Of a stretch of DNA of 64,000 bases, positions 42,902-52,752 are shown in pieces. How positions within the stretch are numbered: position 1 is the stretch's first letter; every line of letters begins with the position of its first letter. Location: the NCBI RefSeq assembly GCF_018130825.1, contig NZ_JAFCJS010000001.1:186001-250000 (forward strand), written 5' to 3'. The notes below the pieces were generated by a model that had not been told where the DNA came from, did no database searches, and saw only the letters and a list, made by a program, of their open reading frames with translations. The DNA comes from Bradyrhizobium liaoningense (GTDB lineage Bacteria; Pseudomonadota; Alphaproteobacteria; Rhizobiales; Xanthobacteraceae). The translations under genes were made by a program, and so were the position numbers.

Positions 42902-43097
42902 CAGCGCCTGGCGCGGGGCGGATCAGCCCAAGGCCTGTCCCCAAGGCATGGTCCGCCACTGCCGCCGCTCAACGGATCACATCGCCATCCTGCATGGCCA
43001 TTCCCCATTGCGTCGCACAATCGCGACGTTGGGTCTCCGCGCGCAGCATTGAGGTTCTCGAGAGGAACACCATATCCTCTGCAAGGGAGCCCTTGCC

Positions 43098-44519
43098 GTG
43101 CAGACCATGAAGGCGGCCCTCGTTGCGGCGATCACCGTCGTGGCTTTGACCTGCTGCCTCCTTCCCAGCTCAGCGGAGGAGAGCGGGCGTGTTGCACTGA
43201 TCGTTTCGATCGACGGGGCCATTGGCCCGGCGTCGGCCAGCTACGTGAAGGAGGCTTTGGCCAAGGCGAGTGAACGGCGCGCCGAGGTCGTGCTTCTGAG
43301 AATGAACACGCCCGGCGGCCTCAATTCCAGCATGCGCGAGATCATCGCGGATGTGCTCGCCTCGCCCATCCCTGTTATCGGCTATGTCGCTCCTTCCGGC
43401 GCCCACGCGGCGAGTGCGGGGACCTATATCCTTTATGCGACCCACATCGCGGCGATGGCGCCAGGTACCAATATTGGTGCGGCGACGCCGGTGCAGATTG
43501 GCGGGCCGCTGCCGGGGCTGCCGAGCGGTGCGCCGGACAAGGGCGGAAAGGACAAGAAGGACGGTGACCAGCAGAGCGAGCCCAAGGATCATTCCAAGGA
43601 TCAGCTCAAGGATCCTATGACGGCGAAGGCGACCAATGATGCGGTTGCTTTCATCCGCAGCCTTGCGGAGCTGCGCGGCCGCAATGCGGACTGGGGGGAG
43701 AAGGCGGTCCGAGAGGCTGCCACACTCTCTGCCAACGGCGCGCTGGAAGCTCATGCCATCGATCTCGTCGCGCGCGATCAGGCTGAATTGCTGAGGCAGC
43801 TCGACGGCCGTGTGGTGGAGGTTGCAGGCGGCAAGACGCAACGCCTCGCGACCAGGGATGCCGTCGTTGAAGCCGTCGACCCCGGACGGATATCGCGCTT
43901 CCTGGCGGTCATCACCGATCCGAACGTGGCGTTCATTCTCCTGATGATCGGCATCTACGGCCTGATCTTCGAATTCATGTCTCCCGGTGCCGTCGCCCCG
44001 GGAGTCGTCGGCGCGATCTGTCTGTTGATCGGCCTCTATGCGCTTAATCTGCTGCCGGTCAACTATGCCGGCTTCGCGCTGATGCTGGTCGGGCTCGTGC
44101 TTCTCACGATCGAAGCCTTCAACCCGACCGTGGTCGTCGGTCTCGGAGGAATCATCGCTTTCGTGCTGGGAGCCTTGATGCTTGTCAGGGGCGAGGCGCC
44201 CGGCTACCAGCTGTCGTGGTGGGTGATCGGCATCACTGCGGCCGTGTTCACCGGCTTCGCGCTCGTCGTGCTCGGTTCACTTCGGCGCGTCCGCTCGGCT
44301 CCTGCACTGGTCGGCGCGAAGGCCATGCGAGGCTTGCCTGCGGAGGTTCTCGACTGGAACGGGAACGAGGGTCATGTGTTCGCCCATGGTGAGCGCTGGC
44401 AGGCGCGCGGTGCCGAAACGTTCAAGCCCGGAGAGATGGCCGAAGTCGCGAGCGTCATCGACCTGACGCTGCTGATACGGCGCGCACCAGCCCGAACCGG
44501 CGAGGGAGGTCCATCATGA
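43098..44519 (+). CDS. NfeD family membrane-bound serine protease (ClpP-class)
   Basis: A 473-residue protein: signal peptide ([20 protein letters not shown]), a ClpP/SDH-like protease domain (about 28-230), four to five membrane helices, and a C-terminal OB-fold NfeD domain ([22 protein letters not shown]). The putative nucleophile is the Ser in [13 protein letters not shown], paired with a Lys as in the archaeal 1510-N protease. A hydrophilic insert ([20 protein letters not shown]) interrupts the protease domain. It overlaps the slipin start by four bases; the pair is a known partnership in which the protease cleaves the stomatin. Confidence 0.92.
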   Translation: MQTMKAALVAAITVVALTCCLLPSSAEESGRVALIVSIDGAIGPASASYVKEALAKASERRAEVVLLRMNTPGGLNSSMREIIADVLASPIPVIGYVAPSGAHAASAGTYILYATHIAAMAPGTNIGAATPVQIGGPLPGLPSGAPDKGGKDKKDGDQQSEPKDHSKDQLKDPMTAKATNDAVAFIRSLAELRGRNADWGEKAVREAATLSANGALEAHAIDLVARDQAELLRQLDGRVVEVAGGKTQRLATRDAVVEAVDPGRISRFLAVITDPNVAFILLMIGIYGLIFEFMSPGAVAPGVVGAICLLIGLYALNLLPVNYAGFALMLVGLVLLTIEAFNPTVVVGLGGIIAFVLGALMLVRGEAPGYQLSWWVIGITAAVFTGFALVVLGSLRRVRSAPALVGAKAMRGLPAEVLDWNGNEGHVFAHGERWQARGAETFKPGEMAEVASVIDLTLLIRRAPARTGEGGPS

Positions 44520-45277
44520 TGCTGGAATATCTGACTTATGCGGCGCTTGCGCTGCTTGTCATCATGTTTCTATCCCAGGCCATTCGAATCCTGCGCGAAT
44601 ACGAGCGTGGCGTCATCTTTACACTCGGCCGCTTCACCGGCGTGAAAGGACCGGGCCTCATCCTCCTCATTCCGGTCGTGCAGCAACTCGTCAAGGTCGA
44701 TCTCCGGGTGATGGTGCAGGTCGTGCCGCCGCAGGACGTGATTTCCCGGGACAACGTCTCCGTCAAGGTCAACGCCGTTCTGTACTTCCGCATCGTCGAC
44801 CCCGAACGTGCCATCATCAAGGTCGGCGACTACATGGCCGCCACCAGCCAGCTCGCCCAGACCACGTTGCGCTCGGTCCTCGGCAAGCACGAGCTCGACG
44901 AGATGCTTGCCGAGCGCGACAGGTTGAACGCCGACATCCAGGAGATCCTCGACAAGCAGACCGACGTCTGGGGCATCAAGGTCACCGGCATAGAGATCAA
45001 GGACGTCGATATCAACGAAACCATGGTTCGCGCCATTGCCAAACAGGCTGAGGCGGAGCGCTTGCGGCGGGCCAAGGTGATCAATGCGATGGGCGAGCAG
45101 CAGGCTGCTGAAAAATTGGTCGAAGCCGGCCGGATTCTTGCGCAGGAGCCCCAGGCGATGCAGCTGCGCTATTTTGCGGCTCTGCACGACATCGCGGGCG
45201 AACGGTCCTCGACCGTCGTCTTTCCTCTGCCGACAGGACTGCTCGACCATTTCATGCCGCGGCGGGACAACCCGTAG
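44516..45277 (+). CDS. Slipin (stomatin/prohibitin family) membrane protein
   Basis: A 253-residue SPFH protein. An N-terminal membrane segment ([19 protein letters not shown]) is followed by [48 protein letters not shown] and a C-terminal coiled-coil ([21 protein letters not shown]). Slipins scaffold membrane microdomains. The start overlaps the NfeD stop (ATGA), so the two are translated together. The C-terminal segment after the coiled-coil is the probable protease target. Confidence 0.95.
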   Translation: MMLEYLTYAALALLVIMFLSQAIRILREYERGVIFTLGRFTGVKGPGLILLIPVVQQLVKVDLRVMVQVVPPQDVISRDNVSVKVNAVLYFRIVDPERAIIKVGDYMAATSQLAQTTLRSVLGKHELDEMLAERDRLNADIQEILDKQTDVWGIKVTGIEIKDVDINETMVRAIAKQAEAERLRRAKVINAMGEQQAAEKLVEAGRILAQEPQAMQLRYFAALHDIAGERSSTVVFPLPTGLLDHFMPRRDNP

Positions 45278-45358
45278 CGATTGGCAACGAGCTGACCCAT
45301 CTTCGGCCTTAATGGGCGTATCGAATGTCGATCCCTACTTAAACGGGAGGACAATTCG

Positions 45359-46498
45359 ATGACGAAGCCTACCGCCGGCCGAGCCAGCCGTCGCCAACGT
45401 CGAACATTCATGCTCGCCATTCCGCTGATCTCATTCGCACTCTGGTCCGGCGGCATCGGCGCAGCGGCGTACGCCGCAGAGCCGGGCAAGGACGCTGCGG
45501 CCGGCAGCCTGCCGCGCATTCTCGTGCTTGCGACGGGGGGCACCATCGCGGGCCAGGCCGACCCGCGTGCGACCGGCGCGTACAAATCCGGCCAGATCAC
45601 CGGCGAACAGCTGATGGCGTCGGTGCCGGGGCTGGACAAGCTGGCGAAGCTGAACGCCGAACAGATTTCGTCGATCGGGTCCCAGGACATGAACGACAAG
45701 GTCTGGTTTGCGCTGGCCCGCCGCATCCAGGAGGCCTTCGACAAGAACGAAGCCGACGGCATCCTCATTACCCACGGCACCGATACGCTCGAGGAGACCG
45801 CGTTCTTTCTCGACAATGTTGTGCGCGGCGACAAGCCGGTGGTGATCGTCGGCTCGATGCGGCCGGCGACGGCCGTCAGCGCGGACGGCCCCGGCAATCT
45901 CTACGAGGCGGTGCAGGTGGCGGCCGATCCGCGCTCGCGCGGCCGCGGCGTGATGGCCGTGCTGAACGACAAGATTCAGGGCGCGCGCTCGGTCACCAAG
46001 ACCAATACGACGAGCATCGAGACCTTCAGCTCCCCCAATGACGGCCCGATCGGCTATGTCGACACCGCCGGCGGCATCCGTTTCATGACCCAGGCCGCCG
46101 GCTTCAAGCGCGCGACCTATCAGCTTCCCACGGGCGAGCAGTTGCCGCGCGTCGAGATCGTCTACTCGCATGCCAACATGGATGCCGTTCCGATCGAGGA
46201 CGCTATTTCCCATGGTGCCAAGGGCATCGTGCTGGCCGGCGTCGGCGACGGCAACACGTCCAAGTCCGCCCTCGATGCGCTCGAAGCGGCCGCCAAGAAG
46301 GGCATCATCGTCGTCCGCTCGACGCGGGTTCGCTCCGGCTTCGTCACCCGGAACGTCGAGGTCGACGACGACAAGAACGGGTTCGTGGTGTCGGAGGATC
46401 TCAATCCCCAGAAGGCGCGCGTGCTCACGCAATTGCTGATCGCGAGCGGCGTGACGGCGCCGGCCGACCTGCAGAAGGCCTTTACGGCGACGTGGTGA
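45359..46498 (+). CDS. Type II (periplasmic) L-asparaginase
   Basis: Hydrolyses asparagine to aspartate and ammonia, probably in the periplasm. After a basic N-terminus and a hydrophobic signal (LAIPLISFALWSGGIGAAAY, cleavage near AYA) it has the two catalytic signatures LATGGTIAGQAD (first Thr) and ILITHGTDTLEETAFF (second Thr with Asp), then SMRPATAVSADGPGNLYEA. Length 379 residues. The ATG at 45359 is kept; ATG 45410 would also leave a signal peptide. Confidence 0.92.
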   Translation: MTKPTAGRASRRQRRTFMLAIPLISFALWSGGIGAAAYAAEPGKDAAAGSLPRILVLATGGTIAGQADPRATGAYKSGQITGEQLMASVPGLDKLAKLNAEQISSIGSQDMNDKVWFALARRIQEAFDKNEADGILITHGTDTLEETAFFLDNVVRGDKPVVIVGSMRPATAVSADGPGNLYEAVQVAADPRSRGRGVMAVLNDKIQGARSVTKTNTTSIETFSSPNDGPIGYVDTAGGIRFMTQAAGFKRATYQLPTGEQLPRVEIVYSHANMDAVPIEDAISHGAKGIVLAGVGDGNTSKSALDALEAAAKKGIIVVRSTRVRSGFVTRNVEVDDDKNGFVVSEDLNPQKARVLTQLLIASGVTAPADLQKAFTATW

Positions 46499-46506
46499 TA
46501 TATCTT

Positions 46507-46647
46507 GTAGGGTGGGTTAGCCGTGCGGATTGTGCGAAGCGCAATCCGTACGGCGTAACCCACCTCTTCTGCTCGCTCGGGTAGAGACAGTGGTGGGTTA
46601 CACATTGCAAATGCGCTTCGCACATCTGCAATGCCAACCCACCCTAC
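46507..46647. repeat. Palindromic GTAGGGTGGGTTAG element, copy 3 (nested)
   Basis: A 141-bp element with outer arms GTAGGGTGGGTT and AACCCACCCTAC. Inside are GCGGATTGTGCGAAGCGCAA and its near complement, GGCGTAACCCACC and GGTGGGTTACAC. It is longer and more nested than copies 1, 2 and 4, as if two palindromes were joined, and lies between convergent asparaginase and glnA genes. Confidence 0.85.
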
Positions 46648-46666
46648 GGACCCTACGTCCCAAACG

Positions 46667-46694
46667 AAAAGGCGCCCCTTTCGGAGCGCCTTTT
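46667..46694 (-). terminator. Intrinsic terminator of glnA (bidirectional)
   Basis: AAAAGGCGC and GCGCCTTTT form a 9-bp stem around a CCCTTTCGGA loop that can pair further. Read on the minus strand it ends with a T-run, 25 bases after the glnA stop. The T-run on the plus side lets it stop asparaginase transcripts too. Confidence 0.85.
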
Positions 46695-46719
46695 GCTTGT
46701 TGCAGAGAGTTCGGGCCGA

Positions 46720-48129
46720 TTAGCCCGAATAGTACATGTCGAACTCGACCGGGTGCGGGGTCATCTCGAAGCGTTCGACCTCGGTCATCTTCAGCTCGAT
46801 ATAAGCGTCGATGAAGTCGTCGTCGAACACGCCGCCGTTCTTGAGGAAGCCGCGGTCCTTGTCGAGGTTTTCCAGCGCCTCGCGCAAGCTGCCGCAGACG
46901 GTCGGGATCTGCTTCAGCTCTTCCTTCGGCAGGTCGTAGAGGTCCTTGTCCATCGCCGGACCCGGATCGATCTTGTTCTTGATGCCGTCGAGGCCGGCCA
47001 TCAGCATCGCGGCGAAGCCGAGATAGGGATTGGCAAGCGGATCGGGGAAGCGCACCTCGACACGCTTGGCCTTCGGCGAAGCGGTGTAGGGGATGCGGCA
47101 GGAGGCCGAGCGGTTGCGCGCGGAGTAGGCGAGCAGCACGGGAGCCTCATAGCCCGGGACCAGACGCTTGTAGGAGTTGGTCGACGGGTTGGTGAAGGCG
47201 TTGATCGCCTTGGCGTGCTTGATGATGCCGCCGATGTAGTGCAGGCAGGTCTCCGACAGGTCGGCATACTTGTTGCCGGCGAACACCGGCTTGCCGTCCT
47301 TCCAGATCGACTGGTGCACGTGCATGCCCGAGCCGTTGTCGCCATAGACCGGCTTCGGCATGAAGGTGGCGGTCTTACCGTAGATATGCGCGACCTGATG
47401 GATGCAGTACTTGTAGATCTGCAGGTGGTCGGCCATCAGCGTCAGCGTGTCGAACTTCATACCGAGCTCGTGCTGGGCGGAAGCGACCTCGTGGTGATGC
47501 TTCTCGACCTTGACGCCCATCTTGGCCATGGCGCCGAGCATCTCGGAGCGCATGTCTTGCACCGAGTCCTGCGGCGGGACCGGGAAGTAGCCGGCCTTGG
47601 TGCGGATGCGGTGGCCGAGGTTGCCGCCCTCATATTCCGTGTCGGTGTTGGTCGGCAGCTCCGAGGAGTCGAGGCGGAAACCGGTGTTGTAGGGGGAGGA
47701 GGAGAAGCGCACGTCGTCGAACACGAAGAACTCGGCTTCGGGGCCGACGAACACGCTGTCGCCCACGCCCATCGACTTCACCATGGCTTCGGCCTTCTTG
47801 GCGATGCCGCGGGGGTCGCGGTTGTAGGGCTCGCCGGTGGTCGGCTCGAGCACGTCGCAGGTGATGACCATCGTGGTCTCGGCGAAGAACGGATCGATCG
47901 TCGCGGTCACCGGATCGGGCATCAGACACATGTCGGACTCGTTGATCGCCTTCCAGCCGGCGATCGAGGAGCCGTCGAACATCGTTCCTTCGGCGAAAAT
48001 GTCCTCATCGATCATGCTGACGTCGAACGTGACGTGCTGCCACTTGCCGCGCGGATCGGTGAAGCGCAGGTCGACGTATTTGACGTCGTTGTCCTTGATC
48101 GATTTCAGGACGTCTTTGGCGGTCTTCAT
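46720..48129 (-). CDS. glnA: Type I glutamine synthetase (GSI)
   Basis: Makes glutamine from glutamate and ammonia with ATP. The 469-residue protein has the type I signatures [48 protein letters not shown], and [20 protein letters not shown]. The adenylylation tyrosine is in the loop [11 protein letters not shown] (about residue 398), so activity should be under GlnE/PII control. It follows glnB on the same strand after about 150 bases, the usual glnBA arrangement, and has its own leader in that gap. Confidence 0.98.
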   Translation of the reverse strand: MKTAKDVLKSIKDNDVKYVDLRFTDPRGKWQHVTFDVSMIDEDIFAEGTMFDGSSIAGWKAINESDMCLMPDPVTATIDPFFAETTMVITCDVLEPTTGEPYNRDPRGIAKKAEAMVKSMGVGDSVFVGPEAEFFVFDDVRFSSSPYNTGFRLDSSELPTNTDTEYEGGNLGHRIRTKAGYFPVPPQDSVQDMRSEMLGAMAKMGVKVEKHHHEVASAQHELGMKFDTLTLMADHLQIYKYCIHQVAHIYGKTATFMPKPVYGDNGSGMHVHQSIWKDGKPVFAGNKYADLSETCLHYIGGIIKHAKAINAFTNPSTNSYKRLVPGYEAPVLLAYSARNRSASCRIPYTASPKAKRVEVRFPDPLANPYLGFAAMLMAGLDGIKNKIDPGPAMDKDLYDLPKEELKQIPTVCGSLREALENLDKDRGFLKNGGVFDDDFIDAYIELKMTEVERFEMTPHPVEFDMYYSG

Positions 48130-48280
48130 GCATACCCCTTTTGGCTCTGCGGGTCGGTTTCCAGATGAGCAAAATTATTCTCGCTTGGGCGAGTTTTGCG
48201 CGACCGCACAAACGAAATCAGGCCGCCGAAGCAGCCTTATTTCTTGTCAGAGTGTCGCAAAATGCGGGATAGCACCCGGC

Positions 48281-48676
<396 letters not shown>

Positions 48677-48790
48677 TTAAAGCACGATGTTGTCTTCGCT
48701 ATGCCGGGATCCCTGACCAGTCCGGCAACAACGGCCGGCCACACCCTGATAAATGCCAGTGAGCACGACGAACCGAAGCAGCTTCCTCGA

Positions 48791-48807
48791 AAGCAGGGTC
48801 TATGCCA
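48791..48807 (-). promoter_or_regulatory. Predicted sigma-54 promoter of glnB
   Basis: Read on the minus strand, TGGCATAGACCCTGCTT matches the -24/-12 consensus (TGGCAC-N5-TTGCA) with the invariant GG and GC exactly 12 bases apart. It lies about 170 bases before the glnB start. In Bradyrhizobium japonicum, glnB is known to be transcribed from tandem promoters, one of them NtrC-dependent. A TGGTGC half-site at 48868-48873 is a possible but weak NtrC element. Confidence 0.72.
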
Positions 48808-48999
48808 AGTTGCAAATGCCCTGATTATTGGAGCGTTATCAGCCTTTTAACGAGCATCTCTGATAGGTGGTGCCGACGGGCCAAAATACCGAAGACTACG
48901 AAATAGGCAAACAGTTCAGTATCTGTGCAAATCTGTGTTCCGGGCGCCGGATCGGCACAAAAGATGCCTGTTGAAGAGGCGTTGTACCAGGGAAGTGGC

Positions 49000-50499
49000 A
49001 TGGAAGTTCTGACCAACGCCGAAATGCAGCGCGCCGACCAGCTCGCGATCGCGGCCGGGACACCCGGCTTCAAGCTGATGCTGAGCGCCGGCCAGGCGGT
49101 TGCGGCGGCCGCCAACGTACTGGTGGAGGAGGGGCCGATCCTGATCGTGGCCGGCCCCGGCAACAATGGCGGTGACGGTTTTGTCGCAGCCGCCGAGCTC
49201 GCCGCGCAAGGCCGCGAGGTCTCGGTGATCCTGATGTGCGAGCGCGACCAGCTCCAGGGCGATGCGGCCTCCGCCGCGCGCGGCTGGAAGCACCCGGTGC
49301 TCCCGTTCAATCCGCAGGCGATCGGAAGGCCCGCGCTGATCATCGACGCGCTGTTCGGCGCCGGCCTCAGCCGCTCCGTCGAGGGCGAGGCGCGGGAGAT
49401 GATCGAGGCGATCAACGCCAACGGCGCGCCTGTGCTGGCGGTCGACCTGCCGAGTGGCATCAACGGCACCAGCGCGGCGGTGCTGGGCGTGGCGGTGAAC
49501 GCCACCGAGACCGTCACCTTCTTCCGCAAGAAGCCGGCTCACCTGCTGCTGCCGGGACGGATGCATTGCGGCCGGGTGCGGGTTGCCGACATCGGTATCG
49601 ACGCACAGGTGCTGGACGAGATCGGGCCGCAGATTTTCGAGAACGACCCGGATTTCTGGGGCGCGGCGTTTCCGGTGCCGCGCATCGACGGCCACAAATA
49701 TGCGCGAGGGCACGTGCTCGCGGTCTCCGGCGACGCTGCCGCGACCGGCGCAGCGCGGCTCGCGGCGCGCGCGGCGCTGCGGTCCGGTGCTGGCCTCGTG
49801 ACGCTTGCGAGCCCACGCGATGCGCTCGGCATCAATGCGGCCGCGCTCACCGCGGTGATGGTGCGCCCCGTCGATAGCGTGGTCGAGTTCGGCGAGCTGC
49901 TGGGCGACAAGCGCTACAGCACCTGCATCATCGGCCCCGGCACCGGCATCGGTGAGCGCACCTGCGACATGGTGCATACCGCGCTCACGGCGCAACGGCA
50001 TCTGGTGCTGGACGCCGATGCGCTGACGAGCTTTGCCGCAAACCCCGAGCGCCTGTTTGAATCGATCAAGTCCTCGCACGACAGTGCGGTGGTGCTGACG
50101 CCGCACGAGGGCGAGTTTCCGCGCCTGTTCTCCGACCTCAGCAACAAGCATCCGGGCCGCTCCAAGCTCGAGCGCGTCCGGGCCGCCGCCGAGCGCTCCG
50201 GCGCGGTGGTGCTGCTGAAGGGGCCCGATACCACCATCGCCGCGCCCGACGGCCGCGCCACCATCGCCGCCAACGCGCCGCCCTGGCTCGCCACCGCGGG
50301 CGCCGGTGACGTGCTCTCCGGCATCATCGCCGGTCTTCTGGCGCAGGGCGTGCCCGCCTTCGAAGCCGCCAGCATCGGCGTCTGGATGCATGGCGAGGCG
50401 GCAAGCGAGGCCGGGCCGGGACTGATTGCGGAGGACCTGACCGAGACGCTGCCGGCCGTGCACCGGCGTATCTATGATGCGCTGGGAGTGGAGTACTAG
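49000..50499 (+). CDS. nnr: Bifunctional NAD(P)H-hydrate epimerase / ADP-dependent dehydratase
   Basis: Repairs damaged NAD(P)H hydrates. The N-terminal YjeF_N epimerase domain (about 1-215) has MEVLTNAEMQRADQLAI and the binding loop GPGNNGGDGFVAA. The C-terminal ribokinase-like dehydratase domain (about 225-495) has VLTPHEGEFPRLF, VVLLKGPDTTIAAPDG and the catalytic WLATAGAGDVLSGIIAG. At 499 residues it is a full-length fusion. ATG 49000, preceded by GGGAAGTGGC, is preferred over starts at 48925 and 48964. Confidence 0.95.
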   Translation: MEVLTNAEMQRADQLAIAAGTPGFKLMLSAGQAVAAAANVLVEEGPILIVAGPGNNGGDGFVAAAELAAQGREVSVILMCERDQLQGDAASAARGWKHPVLPFNPQAIGRPALIIDALFGAGLSRSVEGEAREMIEAINANGAPVLAVDLPSGINGTSAAVLGVAVNATETVTFFRKKPAHLLLPGRMHCGRVRVADIGIDAQVLDEIGPQIFENDPDFWGAAFPVPRIDGHKYARGHVLAVSGDAAATGAARLAARAALRSGAGLVTLASPRDALGINAAALTAVMVRPVDSVVEFGELLGDKRYSTCIIGPGTGIGERTCDMVHTALTAQRHLVLDADALTSFAANPERLFESIKSSHDSAVVLTPHEGEFPRLFSDLSNKHPGRSKLERVRAAAERSGAVVLLKGPDTTIAAPDGRATIAANAPPWLATAGAGDVLSGIIAGLLAQGVPAFEAASIGVWMHGEAASEAGPGLIAEDLTETLPAVHRRIYDALGVEY

Positions 50500-50933
50500 T
50501 GCTGAGGCAGCTCGCGCTCGCCGACATGGGCGCGGTGGCGCAGATCCACCGGATCGCGTTCGACCAGGCGATGCCGTGGCTCGCCGGGTTGCACACGCCG
50601 GAGGAGGACCGCTGGTTCTATTGCGAGCGTGTCTTTCCGACATGCCAGGTTTGGGGCCGCTTCGATGGTGGCGAACTGAGCGGGATCATCGCCTTCAGCG
50701 ATGGCTGGGTCGAGCAGCTCTACGTGCGCCCCGCAGCCCATGGCCTCGGCATCGGCACCGAGCTTCTCAACGTCGCCAAAAGCGCTTGCGACCGGCTGGA
50801 GCTTTGGACCTTCCAGCGCAACGCGCCGGCGCGACGCTTTTATGAGGCGCGCGGGTTCAGGCTGGTCGAGCAGACCGACGGGACGCGGAACGAGGAGAGG
50901 GAGCCGGACGCGCGGTACGTCTGGACGCGCTAA
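50499..50933 (+). CDS. GNAT family N-acetyltransferase
   Basis: A 144-residue acetyltransferase. The acetyl-CoA binding motif is VEQLYVRPAAHGLGIGTELL (Q/R-x-x-G-x-G/A type) and the C-terminal part has TFQRNAPARRFYEARGFRLVE. The substrate is unknown. The GTG start overlaps the last base of the nnr stop, so translational coupling is likely. A palindromic element follows. Confidence 0.87.
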   Translation: MLRQLALADMGAVAQIHRIAFDQAMPWLAGLHTPEEDRWFYCERVFPTCQVWGRFDGGELSGIIAFSDGWVEQLYVRPAAHGLGIGTELLNVAKSACDRLELWTFQRNAPARRFYEARGFRLVEQTDGTRNEEREPDARYVWTR

Positions 50934-50947
50934 CACCGATGGGGCGG

Positions 50948-51032
50948 GTAGGATGGGTAGAGCGCAGCGAAACCCATCATCTCAAACCTCGGCGCGATGG
51001 CGATGGGTTTCGCTGCGCTCTACCCATCCTAC
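50948..51032. repeat. Palindromic GTAGGATGGGTAGAG element, copy 4
   Basis: An 85-bp palindrome with arms GTAGGATGGGTAGAGCGCAG and its near complement CTGCGCTCTACCCATCCTAC. The inner arms include CGAAACCCATC / GATGGGTTTCG. It fills the gap between the convergent GNAT and multicopper-oxidase genes. Confidence 0.87.
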
Positions 51033-51038
51033 AAGGCC

Positions 51039-52343
51039 TCACTCCACCCCATACCAGCGCACCAGGCGTGGCGCGGCCCAGTCCGTCACAACCGACTCGA
51101 TCAGCCATCGTCCGGGTGAGGTCGCCGCGAACGCGATGCGCTGGGTCTGGCCGGGCTCGATCGCGAGCGTGTCGAGCCAGTAGGGCTTCCAGCCGTCGTC
51201 GAGCTTGTCGAGCAGGCGGAACGGGTGGCCGTGCAGGTGGAAGACGGTGGTGGCGGGGGCGGGGTTCTTCAGGGCCAGAACGACGGTGCGGCCGGTCTTG
51301 GCGCGGAAGGCGGGGGCGGACGCCGTGGAGAAGCTTGCGGGCCGTGCCCAGCCGGCATCGGCCGCGCCGAGCGCGACATCGAACCGCAGGGCGCCTTTCA
51401 GATCGAGCTTCTCGGGGAGATCATTCGACGGCAGCGGCTGTGACGGCAACAGCGGCACGCGCCGCTCCGATTGGCCCGATACTTTGAGGCTGCCCACCCG
51501 GCGCGCCTCCTTGCCGTCATGCAGCAGGAATGCGGCCGATGTGGCCGTATCCACAAACGCGTCGGCCCGTCCGCCGGGCGCCAGCACCAGGGCGCCGTTG
51601 CGGGCCGGGAACGGCTCGGCGGGCTGCCCGTCCATGGCCATCACGCGAACCTCATGGCTTTCCAATTTGATCGCAAGAACAGTACGTTGGGAGCCATTGA
51701 TAAAGCGCAGCCGCAGCCGTTCATTGGCCGCGGCTGAGAGTTCGAATGAGGTCTGTCCGTTGACCGTGTAGAGCGGTGTCGTGTCCGTCGGGTCCTGGCC
51801 TGGGAGAAGCGCGCTTCCGTCCGGCCGCAGGCGCCATTCCTCGATCAGCAGGATCTGGTCGCGATCGACGGCGACCGGGCTGGTCTCGACCGCGATGATC
51901 GGAAGCGGCCGCGCGGGCTGCTTCAGGCCGTCCTCGAAGAGACGGAAGTCGGCCAGCAGGGTTCCTGCATTAGCTATTGAAATAATTGATGTTTCTGTCG
52001 TGCTCGGAGCCGCCGGCGCGCGCCCCCGGAGCGGATCGGAAGCGGCCGGCGCATTGAGGCCGTACCAGACTGGTGCAAGCGGCACAGGCAGGTCGTTCCG
52101 GAACACCACCTCGCAGCGGTCAAAACGCTTGAGACGGACGTCCCTGAGGTGGCTTACGGCGGCCAGCTCCCAGATCGGTGTAGCCGGCTGATCTGGCCTC
52201 AGAGCCAGCGTTGAGGGCCTTGCCTGAAGCGCGAGCTGGGCGGTCACGGAGGGGCCGGCGCCGCCGGCGATCAACCCGGCCGCCGAGGCTCCGAGGCCTG
52301 CCAAAACCTGGCGTCTGTTCAGGTCAAAGATCCGCGGTTTCAT
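51039..52343 (-). CDS. Tat-exported multicopper-oxidase-fold protein lacking copper ligands
   Basis: A 434-residue protein with a twin-arginine signal (NRRQVLAGLGASAAGLIAGG). The three cupredoxin-like domains are recognisable, but copper motifs are altered. The usual HWHGL reads VWYGL (92-96), only FHLHGH (368-373) keeps part of the C-terminal site, and where HCHIxxH should be the sequence is LIESVVTDW (414-422) with no Cys. It resembles the copper-free SufI/FtsP relatives of the family. ATG at 52343 starts the Tat signal. Confidence 0.85.
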   Translation of the reverse strand: MKPRIFDLNRRQVLAGLGASAAGLIAGGAGPSVTAQLALQARPSTLALRPDQPATPIWELAAVSHLRDVRLKRFDRCEVVFRNDLPVPLAPVWYGLNAPAASDPLRGRAPAAPSTTETSIISIANAGTLLADFRLFEDGLKQPARPLPIIAVETSPVAVDRDQILLIEEWRLRPDGSALLPGQDPTDTTPLYTVNGQTSFELSAAANERLRLRFINGSQRTVLAIKLESHEVRVMAMDGQPAEPFPARNGALVLAPGGRADAFVDTATSAAFLLHDGKEARRVGSLKVSGQSERRVPLLPSQPLPSNDLPEKLDLKGALRFDVALGAADAGWARPASFSTASAPAFRAKTGRTVVLALKNPAPATTVFHLHGHPFRLLDKLDDGWKPYWLDTLAIEPGQTQRIAFAATSPGRWLIESVVTDWAAPRLVRWYGVE

Positions 52344-52497
52344 GTCGCGATCCGGACCACGCCGCGCTGGATAAGTCCAGTCGTCATGCCTACTTGAAGC
52401 CTGCCGCCATCGGGCCATTTTTTTGCTGCGAACAGTCAGGCACATGTTATAAGCCCGGCCGCCCGCGGCATCGCGGCCGGTTTGGATGCAAATTCAC

Positions 52498-52582
52498 GCG
52501 GGCGTGGCGGAACTGGTAGACGCGCCGGATTTAGGTTCCGGTGACGAAAGTTGTGGGGGTTCGAGTCCCTCCGCCCGCACCA
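52498..52582 (+). tRNA. tRNA-Leu (TAG)
   Basis: Acceptor stem GCGGGCG/CGCCCGC, discriminator A and encoded CCA. The anticodon stem CCGGA/TCCGG holds the loop TTTAGGT with anticodon TAG. The variable arm is long, as in leucine tRNAs, and the T-arm is GGGGG-TTCGAGT-CCCTC. Confidence 0.97.
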
Positions 52583-52752
52583 AGCGCTTATCGCGTTTGC
52601 ACGGATTACGGGGCCTGCTGCCGGCGGATGTTGTCCGCCTGAAGCCGGTCCGATGAACACCGGCGGTGAGGCGTTTGCCTCGCGCCGGATCGATTAATGA
52701 CAGCGTCCCGACGCATGCGCGCCGGGGCCGAACGAAAAGAAGATTGGACGCC

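Noticed and set aside
42977-43222. Minus-strand frame of 81 codons upstream of the NfeD gene
   Set aside because: Cys/Arg-rich sequence overlapping the NfeD signal peptide on the other strand, no ribosome site; likely a shadow. A 34-codon frame in another phase was also not convincing.
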